48,089 bases of DNA from Bacteroidales bacterium (lineage in GTDB: Bacteria > Bacteroidota > Bacteroidia > Bacteroidales > JACABE01), in assembly GCA_023251515.1 (NCBI GenBank), contig JAHEYQ010000010.1, positions 1-48,089 of the forward strand, written 5' to 3'. This document shows, one piece after another, positions 7,490 through 14,690 of this stretch. The translations under genes were made by a program, and so were the position numbers. Below the pieces are notes generated by a model. That model saw only the letters and a program-made list of their open reading frames with translations, did no database searches and had not been told where the DNA came from. Each line of letters begins with the position of its first letter. Positions within the stretch are counted from its first letter, which is position 1.

Positions 7490-8471
7490 TGTTTTTCATA
7501 TTATTAATGGTTTTCTCATCCAGATGAAATAAGGATACCGTAAAATTCTTACTGTTTAGTTTTATTTTTTCCGAAAATTTTATAACATCCTCCATAGCTG
7601 AATTTTCAAATCGGATTATTTCGTTTTTATCTATCTGATAACCATTTATTTTTATTCGTTTTACAGCTTTATAATAATTGTAATTTACTTGTTCAAAGTT
7701 TTCTGTGTTTTCAAGTTCTTTCAGACTGATATTGTTGATTATCATTTTAAACTTCTGAGCACCAAAAACAACACCCCAGCTATAAACAGGCAAGGCAATA
7801 TCGAGTGGAATTTTGTAATCGCTCAAATTATCGGTGTATTTTTCGGCTTCACGAATGTCGAAAATTGAATTTCTAACATTGAAATCTTTGATATTGCTGA
7901 TGTTGTAACACATAAGCAATCCTCTGTCAACGGGAGGAATACCGGTTTCGTCCATATATTTAACCTGGTGCAGGCGGATGGTTGCACTCAGGATTTTATC
8001 TTCCAAGTAATTGTTTTTCCTGATGTTTTGCAGGAGTAAAAAATATTTTTTCTGAGTAGTAGCAGTCCAATCGCAATCTATTTGAATTTCAATTATATCT
8101 TCAATTCCGAAATGGGAGTTCATATCAATAATTCGCTGGCAAATTTTATTTGCAAGTTCTTCAATATCTGGTTTATTTAGTTTTTGTAAACTTCGGTTGG
8201 TAATAAAAACCGTAGGGATAATTTGGTAAGCCTTTGTAGGTTTTTCGTTGAAAGAAAGGGTGGCTAAAGGTATTGGTTTGCCAATATTTGCATCAATGTC
8301 CACATCAAAGTATTTTATGTAGATTTTTGTAATATTGTGTTTGCTAACAAAATCTTTTTCAATATCACTAAGTTTGAAGTTTGATTTCCAGAAGTATATA
8401 CCTCTATCTATTTCATTATGTGTGCATGAAATTAATAGAAACAAAGAAAATATAAGTGAAATCCGACGCAT
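7455..8471 (-). CDS. Lipoprotein, DUF3142-like
   Basis: The start at 8471 gives 338 residues with a classic lipobox (MRRISLIFSLFLLISC, Cys16). The longer frame would bury this signal, so the internal ATG is preferred. The mature domain looks like a TIM-barrel-type fold: IYIKYFDVD, then EIQIDCDWTATTQKKYFLLLQNIR, then a CYNIS strand and DIALPVYSWGVVFG. The QIDCDW segment recalls the DUF3142 family; this assignment is tentative. It precedes and overlaps the 797-residue exported protein gene by 35 bases. Probably anchored in a membrane facing the periplasm or cell exterior. Catalytic residues cannot be assigned. Confidence 0.6.
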   Translation of the reverse strand: MRRISLIFSLFLLISCTHNEIDRGIYFWKSNFKLSDIEKDFVSKHNITKIYIKYFDVDIDANIGKPIPLATLSFNEKPTKAYQIIPTVFITNRSLQKLNKPDIEELANKICQRIIDMNSHFGIEDIIEIQIDCDWTATTQKKYFLLLQNIRKNNYLEDKILSATIRLHQVKYMDETGIPPVDRGLLMCYNISNIKDFNVRNSIFDIREAEKYTDNLSDYKIPLDIALPVYSWGVVFGAQKFKMIINNISLKELENTENFEQVNYNYYKAVKRIKINGYQIDKNEIIRFENSAMEDVIKFSEKIKLNSKNFTVSLFHLDEKTINNMKNNEAEKIYKSFN

Positions 8472-8614
8472 GAAATATTTGTTTTTTCGGTATAACAAAA
8501 GTAGTAAAAATAATAATGTGATAACTTTATTTTAAAGACACTATTAGTTTGTCAGCGAACTCACGTTATTGTGAGAAAATGTGATTGTTTTGATTATTTA
8601 TAATATGCCAAAAG

Positions 8615-8677
8615 CTTTTGGATGCGTCTGCAAGACTTTTGGATGCGAAAGGTAGGTTTTTGGGAGCGAAAGGTAGG
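8615..8677. repeat. Three 21-bp tandem repeats
   Basis: Copies start at 8615, 8636 and 8657. The shared parts are CTTTTGGATGCG (exact in copies 1 and 2, two changes in copy 3) and GCGAAAGGTAGG (exact in copies 2 and 3). They lie between rnc and the divergent-free upstream end of the lipoprotein gene. A small hairpin CTCAC/GTGAG (8560-8575) lies nearby. Purpose unknown. Confidence 0.65.
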
Positions 8678-8728
8678 TAATTGGTAAAGAAATGAAAAAG
8701 CCCGACAACGTAAACTACACTGTCGAAA

Positions 8729-9511
8729 TTAAATACTTACTTCACTAATCTCGTTGGTCGAAAGTTGTTTATAAGCTTTTTCGGAAGCAAGTTGTTCGGC
8801 AGCTTTTATCGAATAATCCTGCCCGCGGGTAATCGGATTTCCATCAATAATTAATTCAACCAGATATTGTTTATTGTAGCCATTGCCAATTACATCAACT
8901 ACATTGTACCCTATAGAGCGTTTTTCTTTCTGAGCCCAATCTATCAGTTTACTTTTGTAATTCCATGGTTTGTGTTCAATTTCATCAATGTCAATATGAA
9001 CCTGTATTATTCGTTTGATAATAATTTTGCGGGTAAAATTAAAACCTTTGTCCAGATAAATGGCACCAATCAATGCCTCGAAAGTATCACCCTCAATAGA
9101 ACGATACAGGTTGTTTGATTCTTTATCACGCTGAATCAATTTACTTAATCCCATTTTTTGGGATAATTTATTCAGATTGGCTCTACTTACCAGCTTCGAA
9201 CGCATTTCGGTTAAAAAACCTTCGTCGTTAAAGGGATATTTTTTGAAAAGATAATCTGCTATAACGCTACTCATAATAGTATCGCCGAGATATTCAAGTC
9301 TTTCATTACTAACTTTAATGCCCTTACGTGTATCCTGCGAAGCCGATTTATGTAAAAAGGCAAGCTTATAAATAGAAATATTCCCGGGATAGAACCCGAG
9401 AATATTTTTTATAGATTGGAACAAAAATTTGTCCTCTGAAAAATACGCTTTAATTATCGGTAAAAAAATCAAAACTTTAGCGATTGAATTTTTTAAAGAT
9501 AAGAGAAACAT
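8729..9511 (-). CDS. rnc: Ribonuclease III
   Basis: RNase III cleaves double-stranded RNA in rRNA processing and mRNA turnover. The ATG at 9511 gives 260 residues; the longer frame starts with TTG at 9523. The endonuclease signature NERLEYLGDTIMSSV (about residues 75-89) carries the Glu/Asp metal ligands, and a second conserved acidic region GDTFEALIGAIYLDKG follows at about 140-155. A C-terminal dsRNA-binding domain runs from about residue 185 (SKLIDWAQKEKRS) to the end. The N-terminal extension FSEDKFLFQSIKNILGFYPGN is typical of Bacteroidota RNase III. It overlaps the 3' end of fabF by 35 bases, which implies translational coupling in an acpP-fabF-rnc operon. Confidence 0.95.
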   Translation of the reverse strand: MFLLSLKNSIAKVLIFLPIIKAYFSEDKFLFQSIKNILGFYPGNISIYKLAFLHKSASQDTRKGIKVSNERLEYLGDTIMSSVIADYLFKKYPFNDEGFLTEMRSKLVSRANLNKLSQKMGLSKLIQRDKESNNLYRSIEGDTFEALIGAIYLDKGFNFTRKIIIKRIIQVHIDIDEIEHKPWNYKSKLIDWAQKEKRSIGYNVVDVIGNGYNKQYLVELIIDGNPITRGQDYSIKAAEQLASEKAYKQLSTNEISEVSI

Positions 9512-10730
9512 TGTGACCACCAAAACCGAAAGTATTGCTCAAAGCAACATTAACCGTACGTTTAACAGCAGTGCCAAAAGTAAAGTTTAATTTTGGATCA
9601 ATTTCCGGATCATCAGTAAAGTGATTGATGGTAGGAGGGACAATATCATTCTGAACAGCCAAAACAGCAGAAATAGCTTCTACCGCACCGGCAGCACCTA
9701 AAAGATGACCAGTCATCGATTTGGTAGAATTAATATTAATTTTGTAAGCATGTTCGCCAAATAATCTGGCAATAGCTAAAGGTTCTACTATATCACCTAA
9801 CGGCGTAGAGGTACCATGAGTATTGATATGATCAACATCCTCAGGTTTTAAACCTGCATCTTCCAATGCAGTTTTCATTGACATATATGCACCACGACCT
9901 TCGGGATGAGGTGCTGTCATATGATATGCATCAGCAGATAAACCTGCTCCTACAACTTCACAATAAATTTTTGCACCTCTTGCCAAAGCATGCTCCATTT
10001 CTTCAAAAATCAAAGCAGCACCACCTTCACCTAAAACAAAACCATCACGATCTTTATCAAAAGGACGTGAAGCAGTTTTTGGATCATCGTTGCGGGTTGA
10101 TAATGCTTGCATCGCATTAAAACCACCTACACCAGGTTGTGAACAAGCAGCTTCAGAACCACCGCAAACAAATAAATCAGCTTTGCCTAAACGAATATAG
10201 TTTAAGGCATCAGCCAAAGCATTTGCTGAAGAAGCACATGCAGAAACCGTTGCAAAATTTGGTCCTCTAAAACCATTTATGATAGAAATATGACCAGCTG
10301 TGATATCGGCGATCATTTTAGGAATGAAAAAAGGATTATACCTGGGTGTTCCATCACCTTTGGCAAAATCACTTACTTCATTATAAAATGTAATTAAACC
10401 ACCAATACCTGATGCCCAAACAACACCAGCGCGGTCAAGATCGATTTTTTCAATGTCTATTCCTGAATCTTTAATTGCTTCATTGGATGAAACAATTCCA
10501 AATTGTGCATAAAGATCATACTTTCTGGCTTCTTTTCTGTCAAAAAACTGATTAGCATCGTAGTTTTTAACTTCGCATGCAAACTGAGTTTTAAATTTAG
10601 AAGCATCAAAACGAGTAATCACATCAGCACCACTTACTCCATTAAGTAATGAGTTCCAGTACTCCGGAACTGTATTACCTATTGGAGTAAGCGATCCAAG
10701 ACCTGTAACAACAACTCTTTTTAACTCCAT
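9477..10730 (-). CDS. fabF: Beta-ketoacyl-ACP synthase II
   Basis: FabF condenses malonyl-ACP with acyl-ACP in fatty acid elongation. The 417 residues match the usual length. The active-site triad is visible: the Cys in TVSACASSANAL (about residue 165), His in NTHGTSTPLGD (about 304) and His in SMTGHLLGAAGAVE (about 341). The C-terminal FGFGGHNVSLIF motif is intact. The start MELKRVVVTGLGSLTPIG is canonical. It lies 19 bases after acpP and overlaps rnc; the acpP-fabF-rnc order is common in Bacteroidota and many other bacteria. Confidence 0.97.
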   Translation of the reverse strand: MELKRVVVTGLGSLTPIGNTVPEYWNSLLNGVSGADVITRFDASKFKTQFACEVKNYDANQFFDRKEARKYDLYAQFGIVSSNEAIKDSGIDIEKIDLDRAGVVWASGIGGLITFYNEVSDFAKGDGTPRYNPFFIPKMIADITAGHISIINGFRGPNFATVSACASSANALADALNYIRLGKADLFVCGGSEAACSQPGVGGFNAMQALSTRNDDPKTASRPFDKDRDGFVLGEGGAALIFEEMEHALARGAKIYCEVVGAGLSADAYHMTAPHPEGRGAYMSMKTALEDAGLKPEDVDHINTHGTSTPLGDIVEPLAIARLFGEHAYKININSTKSMTGHLLGAAGAVEAISAVLAVQNDIVPPTINHFTDDPEIDPKLNFTFGTAVKRTVNVALSNTFGFGGHNVSLIFKKFNR

Positions 10731-10749
10731 TAAATTAAAATGAAATTTA

Positions 10750-10986
10750 TTACTTAGTATTGTTTTCTATGTAAGCAATAGCGTCACCAACTGTGTTGAT
10801 TTTTTCTGCTTGATCATCTGGAATTGCAATGTTGAATTCTTTTTCTAATTCCATGATTAATTCAACTGTGTCAAGTGAATCAGCACCTAAATCATTTGTG
10901 AAACTTGCTTCTGGTGTAACTTCGTTTTCGTCAACGCCTAGCTTATCAATAATGATAGCTTTTACTTTTGTTGAAATTTCAGACAT
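10750..10986 (-). CDS. acpP: Acyl carrier protein
   Basis: The ATG at 10986 gives a 78-residue acidic protein beginning [17 protein letters not shown], the normal length for ACP. The open frame continues upstream, but those residues are basic and the promoter lies inside them. The phosphopantetheine attachment site is the Ser of [16 protein letters not shown] (about residues 35-50). ACP carries acyl chains for FabF, encoded immediately downstream. The upstream -7 element at 11017-11024 gives a 5' UTR of about 24 bases. Confidence 0.97.
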   Translation of the reverse strand: MSEISTKVKAIIIDKLGVDENEVTPEASFTNDLGADSLDTVELIMELEKEFNIAIPDDQAEKINTVGDAIAYIENNTK

Positions 10987-11016
10987 TTTTTTTTCTATTT
11001 TAATTAAACGTGAGTG

Positions 11017-11024
11017 CAAAAGTA
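11017..11024 (-). promoter_or_regulatory. -7 element of the acpP-fabF-rnc operon
   Basis: The minus strand reads TACTTTTG, a match to TAnnTTTG, 30 bases upstream of the acpP ATG. A clear -33 TTTG is not visible at the expected distance. Confidence 0.55.
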
Positions 11025-11125
11025 TAAAATTTATTGTAATAGATGAATAAAAATTATTATTTTTTAATAACATTTTTTGTTAATTAACATAAAAACAAAG
11101 AATTAAGCTTTTTTCATATTTTTTA

Positions 11126-11159
11126 TTTGTCTTTAAATCTGCTTTTTTTATTAAATTTG
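11126..11159 (+). promoter_or_regulatory. Promoter of the zinc-ribbon-purN pair
   Basis: TTTG at 11126-11129 and TAAATTTG at 11152-11159 fit the Bacteroidota -33/-7 consensus with a 22-base spacer. Transcription would start near 11166, leaving a leader of about 100 bases in which I see no clear structure. Confidence 0.5.
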
Positions 11160-11266
11160 CATCAGAAAAAAACACTGAAATGCTCTTGTACTTGAATGAT
11201 CAATACCTTTTGATATTATTATAATTATTTTAGATCATTTCTTTGTTATATTATATAAATACAAAC

Positions 11267-11530
11267 ATGAAAAACAAATATTGTCAGAGTTGTGGAATGC
11301 CTATGAAAAAAGATCCCAAGGGTGGCAGCACAAATATTGATGGAAGTATAAATATGGACTATTGCAGCTATTGCTTTGAAAATGGGAAATTTACCAGAGA
11401 AAATATAAGCGCTGAAGAGATGCAGTTATTTGTAACCGCTAAAATGAAAGAAATGGGATTTCCAGGATTTCTTGCCAAATTTTTCGCAAAAGGAATTCCA
11501 AAACTACAACGCTGGAACACTAAAAAATAA
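11267..11530 (+). CDS. Putative zinc-ribbon protein
   Basis: The ATG at 11267 gives 87 residues beginning MKNKYCQSCGMPM; the frame extends upstream only to a TTG. The pattern CQSCGMPMKKDPKGG, followed by DYCSYCFENGKFT, forms two CxxC knuckles typical of the putative zinc-ribbon family that starts with CQSCGMP. The C-terminal half is a short helical region with basic residues (AKMKEMGFPGFLAKFFAKGIPKL). Members are widespread small cytoplasmic proteins with no defined function. It is 9 bases upstream of purN and probably cotranscribed. Confidence 0.8.
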   Translation: MKNKYCQSCGMPMKKDPKGGSTNIDGSINMDYCSYCFENGKFTRENISAEEMQLFVTAKMKEMGFPGFLAKFFAKGIPKLQRWNTKK

Positions 11531-11539
11531 TTTTACTTT

Positions 11540-12106
11540 ATGATTAATATTGCAATTTTTGCATCTGGTAGTGGTAGTAATGCTGAACGCATTATTACCT
11601 ATTTCAGAAACAATTCAAATGTGAATTTTAAATTTATTATTACCAATAAAGAAGATGCTTATGTAAGAAAACGTGCAGAACTTCACGATATACCTTCGTT
11701 ATATTATAATAGTAAACAATTGAAATCAGGTGATTTTCTTCTAAAAATACTTCACGAAACCCATATTGATTGGATTATTCTTGCTGGCTATCTTTTACTA
11801 ATTCCTAATGAAATAATTAAAACATATCCAAACAGAATTATAAATATCCATCCTGCATTGCTTCCAAATTACGGAGGTAAAGGTATGTATGGTATGAATG
11901 TTCATAAAGCAGTCATTTCTAACAGGGAAACCGAAAGTGGAATAAGTATTCATTATGTAAATGAAAAATATGACGAAGGAAATATCATTTTTCAGGCAAA
12001 ATGCAAAATAGCAGAAACTGATGATGCTGAATCACTTGCCGGAAAAATTCACCTGCTGGAACATGAACATTTTCCTAAAGTTATTGAAAGCTTAATTTTT
12101 AATTAG
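11540..12106 (+). CDS. purN: Phosphoribosylglycinamide formyltransferase
   Basis: PurN transfers the formyl group of 10-formyl-tetrahydrofolate to GAR in purine synthesis. The 188 residues match the family. Seen motifs: the N-terminal phosphate-binding loop ASGSGSNAE; the NIHPALLPNYGGKGMYG region with catalytic Asn and His (about residues 101-117); and the catalytic Asp in VNEKYDEGNIIFQ (about 139-151). It is convergent with the RNA methyltransferase gene, whose stop lies 4 bases away. A short AAAATC-AAA-GATTTT hairpin (12107-12121) spans the junction. Confidence 0.95.
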   Translation: MINIAIFASGSGSNAERIITYFRNNSNVNFKFIITNKEDAYVRKRAELHDIPSLYYNSKQLKSGDFLLKILHETHIDWIILAGYLLLIPNEIIKTYPNRIINIHPALLPNYGGKGMYGMNVHKAVISNRETESGISIHYVNEKYDEGNIIFQAKCKIAETDDAESLAGKIHLLEHEHFPKVIESLIFN

Positions 12107-12121
12107 AAAATCAAAGATTTT
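12107..12121. terminator. Small bidirectional hairpin between convergent genes
   Basis: AAAATC (12107-12112) and GATTTT (12116-12121) form a 6-bp stem with a three-base loop at the convergent ends of purN and the methyltransferase gene. It overlaps the end of the latter. Weak but well placed. Confidence 0.35.
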
Positions 12122-13277
12122 GCTTTACAGCTTTTTTGCTTCCCTGATAAATTTCAAATTTAGCTAGTTTACATTCTAATGGACCATTAAATAAAGCAAT
12201 CTTACGAGTTGGCTTCAAGCCTATGAACTTTAATGCATTAAAATCGGAAGTTATTATCCATGCATTGTAACCGCTATAATTTTTTTTCAATGAATTCCCT
12301 ATTTCCTGATAAAGTTTTACGATATCTTCTGGAACAATTCTTTCGCCATAAGGCGGATTGCAAATCATAATGCCACCATCTTCAGGAGGTATTTGTTCTT
12401 CGAAAGACTTTATTTCAAACACAATATCTTTATGCAATCTGGCAGAACGGGCATTTTCCAACGCAATTTGAATTGCTTCTTCTGAAATATCAGAACCTAC
12501 TATGTCATATTCAAATTCGGTTTGTAAATCTAGAGCCTCTGTTTTAATCTTTTCCCATAAAACGCTATCAAAATCTTTCCACTTTTCAAAACCAAAACTC
12601 TTTCGATAATAACCAGGAGGAATATTATTTGCAATCATAGCAGCTTCACAAACTATGGTGCCAGAGCCACACATGGGGTCAATAAAATTTGATTGTTTAT
12701 CCCATCCACTCAAAAGAATAATTCCAGCTGCCAATACTTCACTTATCGGAGCAGCACCGGTTTTTATTCTGTAACCTCTTTTATGTAATGAATATCCAGA
12801 ACTATCGATAGAAACTGTACAATAATTTTTAAATAGATGAATATTAACCCTTACATCCGGATTATCTGTATCTATAGAAGGGCGTTTGGCATGAAAATCT
12901 CGGAATCTGTCAACGATAGCATCTTTGGTTTTTAATGAAACATAATGAGAATGAGTCATAATAGAAGCATTTACAACTGCATCAACAGCTAAAGTTCCGC
13001 TTACACTGAGGTATTCTTCCCATTTTATTTCATATATTTTTTTATATAAATCCTCTTCTCTCCTGATATAAAATCCAGCAATTGGCTTTAAAATATGCAA
13101 AGCAGTACGACACCAATAGTTTGATTTATACATAATTTCGTTATCTCCAACAAAACTAACGGCTCTATTTGAAATTTCTATCTGAGTTGCTCCAATTTCA
13201 TTGAGTTCATTTGCAAGAATTTCTTCCAAACCAGTCATGGTTTTTGCAAGCATCTGAAAATTATTTTCTTCAATCAT
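12111..13277 (-). CDS. THUMP-domain class I SAM-dependent RNA methyltransferase (RlmL-like)
   Basis: The 388-residue protein has an N-terminal THUMP/ferredoxin-like RNA-binding part (about 1-160, starting AKTMTGLEEILANEL) and a Rossmann methyltransferase part. Motif I is DPMCGSGTIVCEAAM (about 200-214) and the catalytic N6/N2-methyltransferase motif is NPPYGERI (about 310). This arrangement is that of the RlmL/YcbY N-terminal half, which makes m2G in 23S rRNA. Target specificity here is inferred. It starts 1 base before the stop of the thioesterase gene, suggesting a tight operon. Confidence 0.9.
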   Translation of the reverse strand: MIEENNFQMLAKTMTGLEEILANELNEIGATQIEISNRAVSFVGDNEIMYKSNYWCRTALHILKPIAGFYIRREEDLYKKIYEIKWEEYLSVSGTLAVDAVVNASIMTHSHYVSLKTKDAIVDRFRDFHAKRPSIDTDNPDVRVNIHLFKNYCTVSIDSSGYSLHKRGYRIKTGAAPISEVLAAGIILLSGWDKQSNFIDPMCGSGTIVCEAAMIANNIPPGYYRKSFGFEKWKDFDSVLWEKIKTEALDLQTEFEYDIVGSDISEEAIQIALENARSARLHKDIVFEIKSFEEQIPPEDGGIMICNPPYGERIVPEDIVKLYQEIGNSLKKNYSGYNAWIITSDFNALKFIGLKPTRKIALFNGPLECKLAKFEIYQGSKKAVKQNL

Positions 13278-13278
13278 C

Positions 13279-13653
13279 TTACTTTAATTTTCCCATAAAT
13301 TTTTCAGCATCAACAATATATCTTGAATGAGTTCCATTGCCAATCATTGCAATTTCATCAAAAGCAGATACTTCAAAAACCAATTTCTTACCATCAATTG
13401 AAATCAGTTTTGTTACACATTTTACTTTCATTCCTACTGGAGTAGCTTTCAAATGTTTAATATTCACCTCTGTACCAAGTGTAATTAATCCATTATCTAA
13501 AAAAGATTGGATACTAAGCTGAGCAGTACTTTCCATTAAACCAATCATAGCAGGTGTAGCAAAAACTTCAATTAAACCTGAGCCATATCTGGCAGCAGTA
13601 TCTTCAGCTTTTACGATAATTTCAGAATTTCCTTCAATTCCAACGTGTAACAT
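13279..13653 (-). CDS. FlK-like hot-dog thioesterase
   Basis: The 124-residue protein is a single hot-dog domain. The order of candidate catalytic residues, Thr in FATPAMIGLMESTAQLSI, Glu in the same segment and His in GTEVNIKHLKATPVG, follows the Thr-Glu-His set of fluoroacetyl-CoA thioesterase FlK. Proteins of this type in Bacteroidota probably hydrolyse a short acyl-CoA; the natural substrate is unknown. It is 16 bases downstream of the OsmC gene and 1 base upstream of the methyltransferase gene. Confidence 0.8.
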   Translation of the reverse strand: MLHVGIEGNSEIIVKAEDTAARYGSGLIEVFATPAMIGLMESTAQLSIQSFLDNGLITLGTEVNIKHLKATPVGMKVKCVTKLISIDGKKLVFEVSAFDEIAMIGNGTHSRYIVDAEKFMGKLK

Positions 13654-13669
13654 ATCAAAATTTATGTGT

Positions 13670-14074
13670 TTAAAAATTAAAAAATAAAGTTTGTTTCAAA
13701 TCTGGATGTAAGCTTTTAGCAACAGGGCATGTTTCTGCAGCTGATTTAATAAGCATTTGTTCTTTTAAAGAATAATTATTCTTTGGGAAATAAAAATTTA
13801 TAATAATTTCTCCAATTCTTCTTGGATTAGATTCCATTATCTTGGTAATTTCCAACTGAGTACCATCAATATCAAAATTGTGAGTTTGAGCAGCAATACC
13901 AATAATTGTAAGCATACAACTGCCTAAAGCAGTGGCAACCAAATCGGTAGGAGAAAATGCTTCGCCTTTCCCTTTATTGTCAACAGGAGCGTCTGTAAAT
14001 AAAACATTTCCTGAAGCAAGATGCTCAGAATGAACTCTTAAATCTCCTTTATAAATCGTTTGAATAGTAATCAT
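13670..14074 (-). CDS. OsmC-family peroxiredoxin-like protein
   Basis: The 134-residue protein has the two conserved cysteines of the OsmC family in their usual setting: TALGSCMLTIIGIAA (about residues 48-62) and SAAETCPVAKSLHPDL (about 111-126). Such proteins reduce organic peroxides through a Cys pair. The N-terminus contains the family's GKGEAFSPTDLVA segment. It leads a three-gene minus-strand group with the thioesterase and methyltransferase genes. Confidence 0.92.
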   Translation of the reverse strand: MITIQTIYKGDLRVHSEHLASGNVLFTDAPVDNKGKGEAFSPTDLVATALGSCMLTIIGIAAQTHNFDIDGTQLEITKIMESNPRRIGEIIINFYFPKNNYSLKEQMLIKSAAETCPVAKSLHPDLKQTLFFNF

Positions 14075-14106
14075 TTTGAATATATAAATTTTTAAAAAAA
14101 ATGTAT

Positions 14107-14133
14107 AAAAAAAGCCTCCGTTGCCGGAGGCCT
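14107..14133 (-). terminator. Rho-independent terminator of the Cys/Lys-rich gene
   Basis: GCCTCCG (14114-14120), loop TTGC, and CGGAGGC (14125-14131) form a GC-rich 7-bp stem. Read on the minus strand it is followed by seven T (14107-14113). It lies about 70 bases past the stop at 14202. Confidence 0.85.
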
Positions 14134-14201
14134 TTCCCCAAAACTAAATTAATTATGAAACGTACATGTAACCCTCAGGACGAGAGCAAACATGTTTTTT
14201 A

Positions 14202-14474
14202 CTACTTTGTTTTGGTTTCAGTTTTTTTATCTGTGCATTTTTTTGAACATTCTTTTGAAGGAGTGCATTTTGCATCAGATTTAGATTTATCAGCTTTTTT
14301 ATCGCAACATTTTGCATCGGCTTTTTTATCGCTGCAACATTTGTGATCTGCTGTTTTTGAATCTTTCTTTTCAACAGTTACTTTTTGTTTATCTTGTTTT
14401 ACAATTGAAGCTTCAGCATTGAAAGCAAATAAAACAAAAGCTATAAGAGATATACCTAAAAATATTTTTTTCAT
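14202..14474 (-). CDS. Exported Cys/Lys-rich small protein
   Basis: This 90-residue protein starts with a signal peptide (MKKIFLGISLIAFVLFAFNAEA, about residues 1-22). The mature part is low-complexity, very rich in Lys, Asp and Ser, with seven Cys in the patterns HKCCSDKK, AKCCDKK, AKC, KEC and KKC. The spacing looks like a metal- or thiol-active peptide rather than a folded enzyme. It is divergent from a two-component system whose sensor loop is also Cys-rich, and the shared region has response-regulator-type boxes next to this gene's promoter. A role in metal binding or envelope redox stress is inference. Confidence 0.75.
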   Translation of the reverse strand: MKKIFLGISLIAFVLFAFNAEASIVKQDKQKVTVEKKDSKTADHKCCSDKKADAKCCDKKADKSKSDAKCTPSKECSKKCTDKKTETKTK

Positions 14475-14501
14475 TTTGATTATGTATTAAATTTCTGATG
14501 A

Positions 14502-14509
14502 CAAAATTA
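14502..14509 (-). promoter_or_regulatory. -7 element of the Cys/Lys-rich gene
   Basis: The minus strand reads TAATTTTG, a full TAnnTTTG match. Transcription would start near 14495, 21 bases before the ATG. Instead of a clear -33 element, the direct-repeat boxes at 14531-14567 lie just upstream, as expected for an activator-dependent promoter. Confidence 0.55.
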
Positions 14510-14530
14510 CAACATTTTTTGATTCCTGTG

Positions 14531-14567
14531 TGTTAACGCAATGTTAAATGTGTTAATCCTGCGTTAA
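14531..14567. promoter_or_regulatory. Two PhoP-box-like direct-repeat sites for an OmpR-type regulator
   Basis: Hexamers TGTTAA occur at 14531, 14542 and 14551, and CGTTAA at 14562. They form two boxes of the form hexamer-N5-hexamer (11-bp repeat) separated by 3 bases. OmpR/PhoB-family dimers bind such head-to-tail repeats. The boxes fall between divergent -7 elements at 14502-14509 (minus) and 14595-14602 (plus). The RR gene at 16005 is the natural candidate ligand; binding is inferred. Confidence 0.65.
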
Positions 14568-14574
14568 GCCTTTT

Positions 14575-14602
14575 TTTGATTGAATTTTTTTATCTAATTT
14601 TG
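14575..14602 (+). promoter_or_regulatory. Promoter of the two-component operon
   Basis: TTTG at 14575-14578 and TAATTTTG at 14595-14602 with a 16-base spacer, slightly short of the usual 19. A start near 14609 gives a leader of about 80 bases before the sensor kinase ATG. Confidence 0.45.
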
Positions 14603-14690
14603 ATAAAGAATTTTAGTAAAAATTGTCAACAAAAACGTTTGCAAAGATACTAACTTTTTTAAATAAAACAAGTAATTTTATCATTTTTTG

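Noticed and set aside
8335..8535. 66-residue plus-strand frame over the lipoprotein start
   Set aside because: Overlaps the signal-peptide coding region in antisense and has no recognisable feature.
9866..10120. His/Leu-rich plus-strand frame inside fabF
   Set aside because: Antisense shadow of a well-conserved gene; composition is an artefact of complementary codons.
14153..14374. Basic open frame on the minus strand overlapping the Cys/Lys-rich gene
   Set aside because: It is a shifted reading of the same low-complexity A/G-rich sequence, has no signal peptide and runs into the terminator region; the secreted 90-residue frame is far more convincing.
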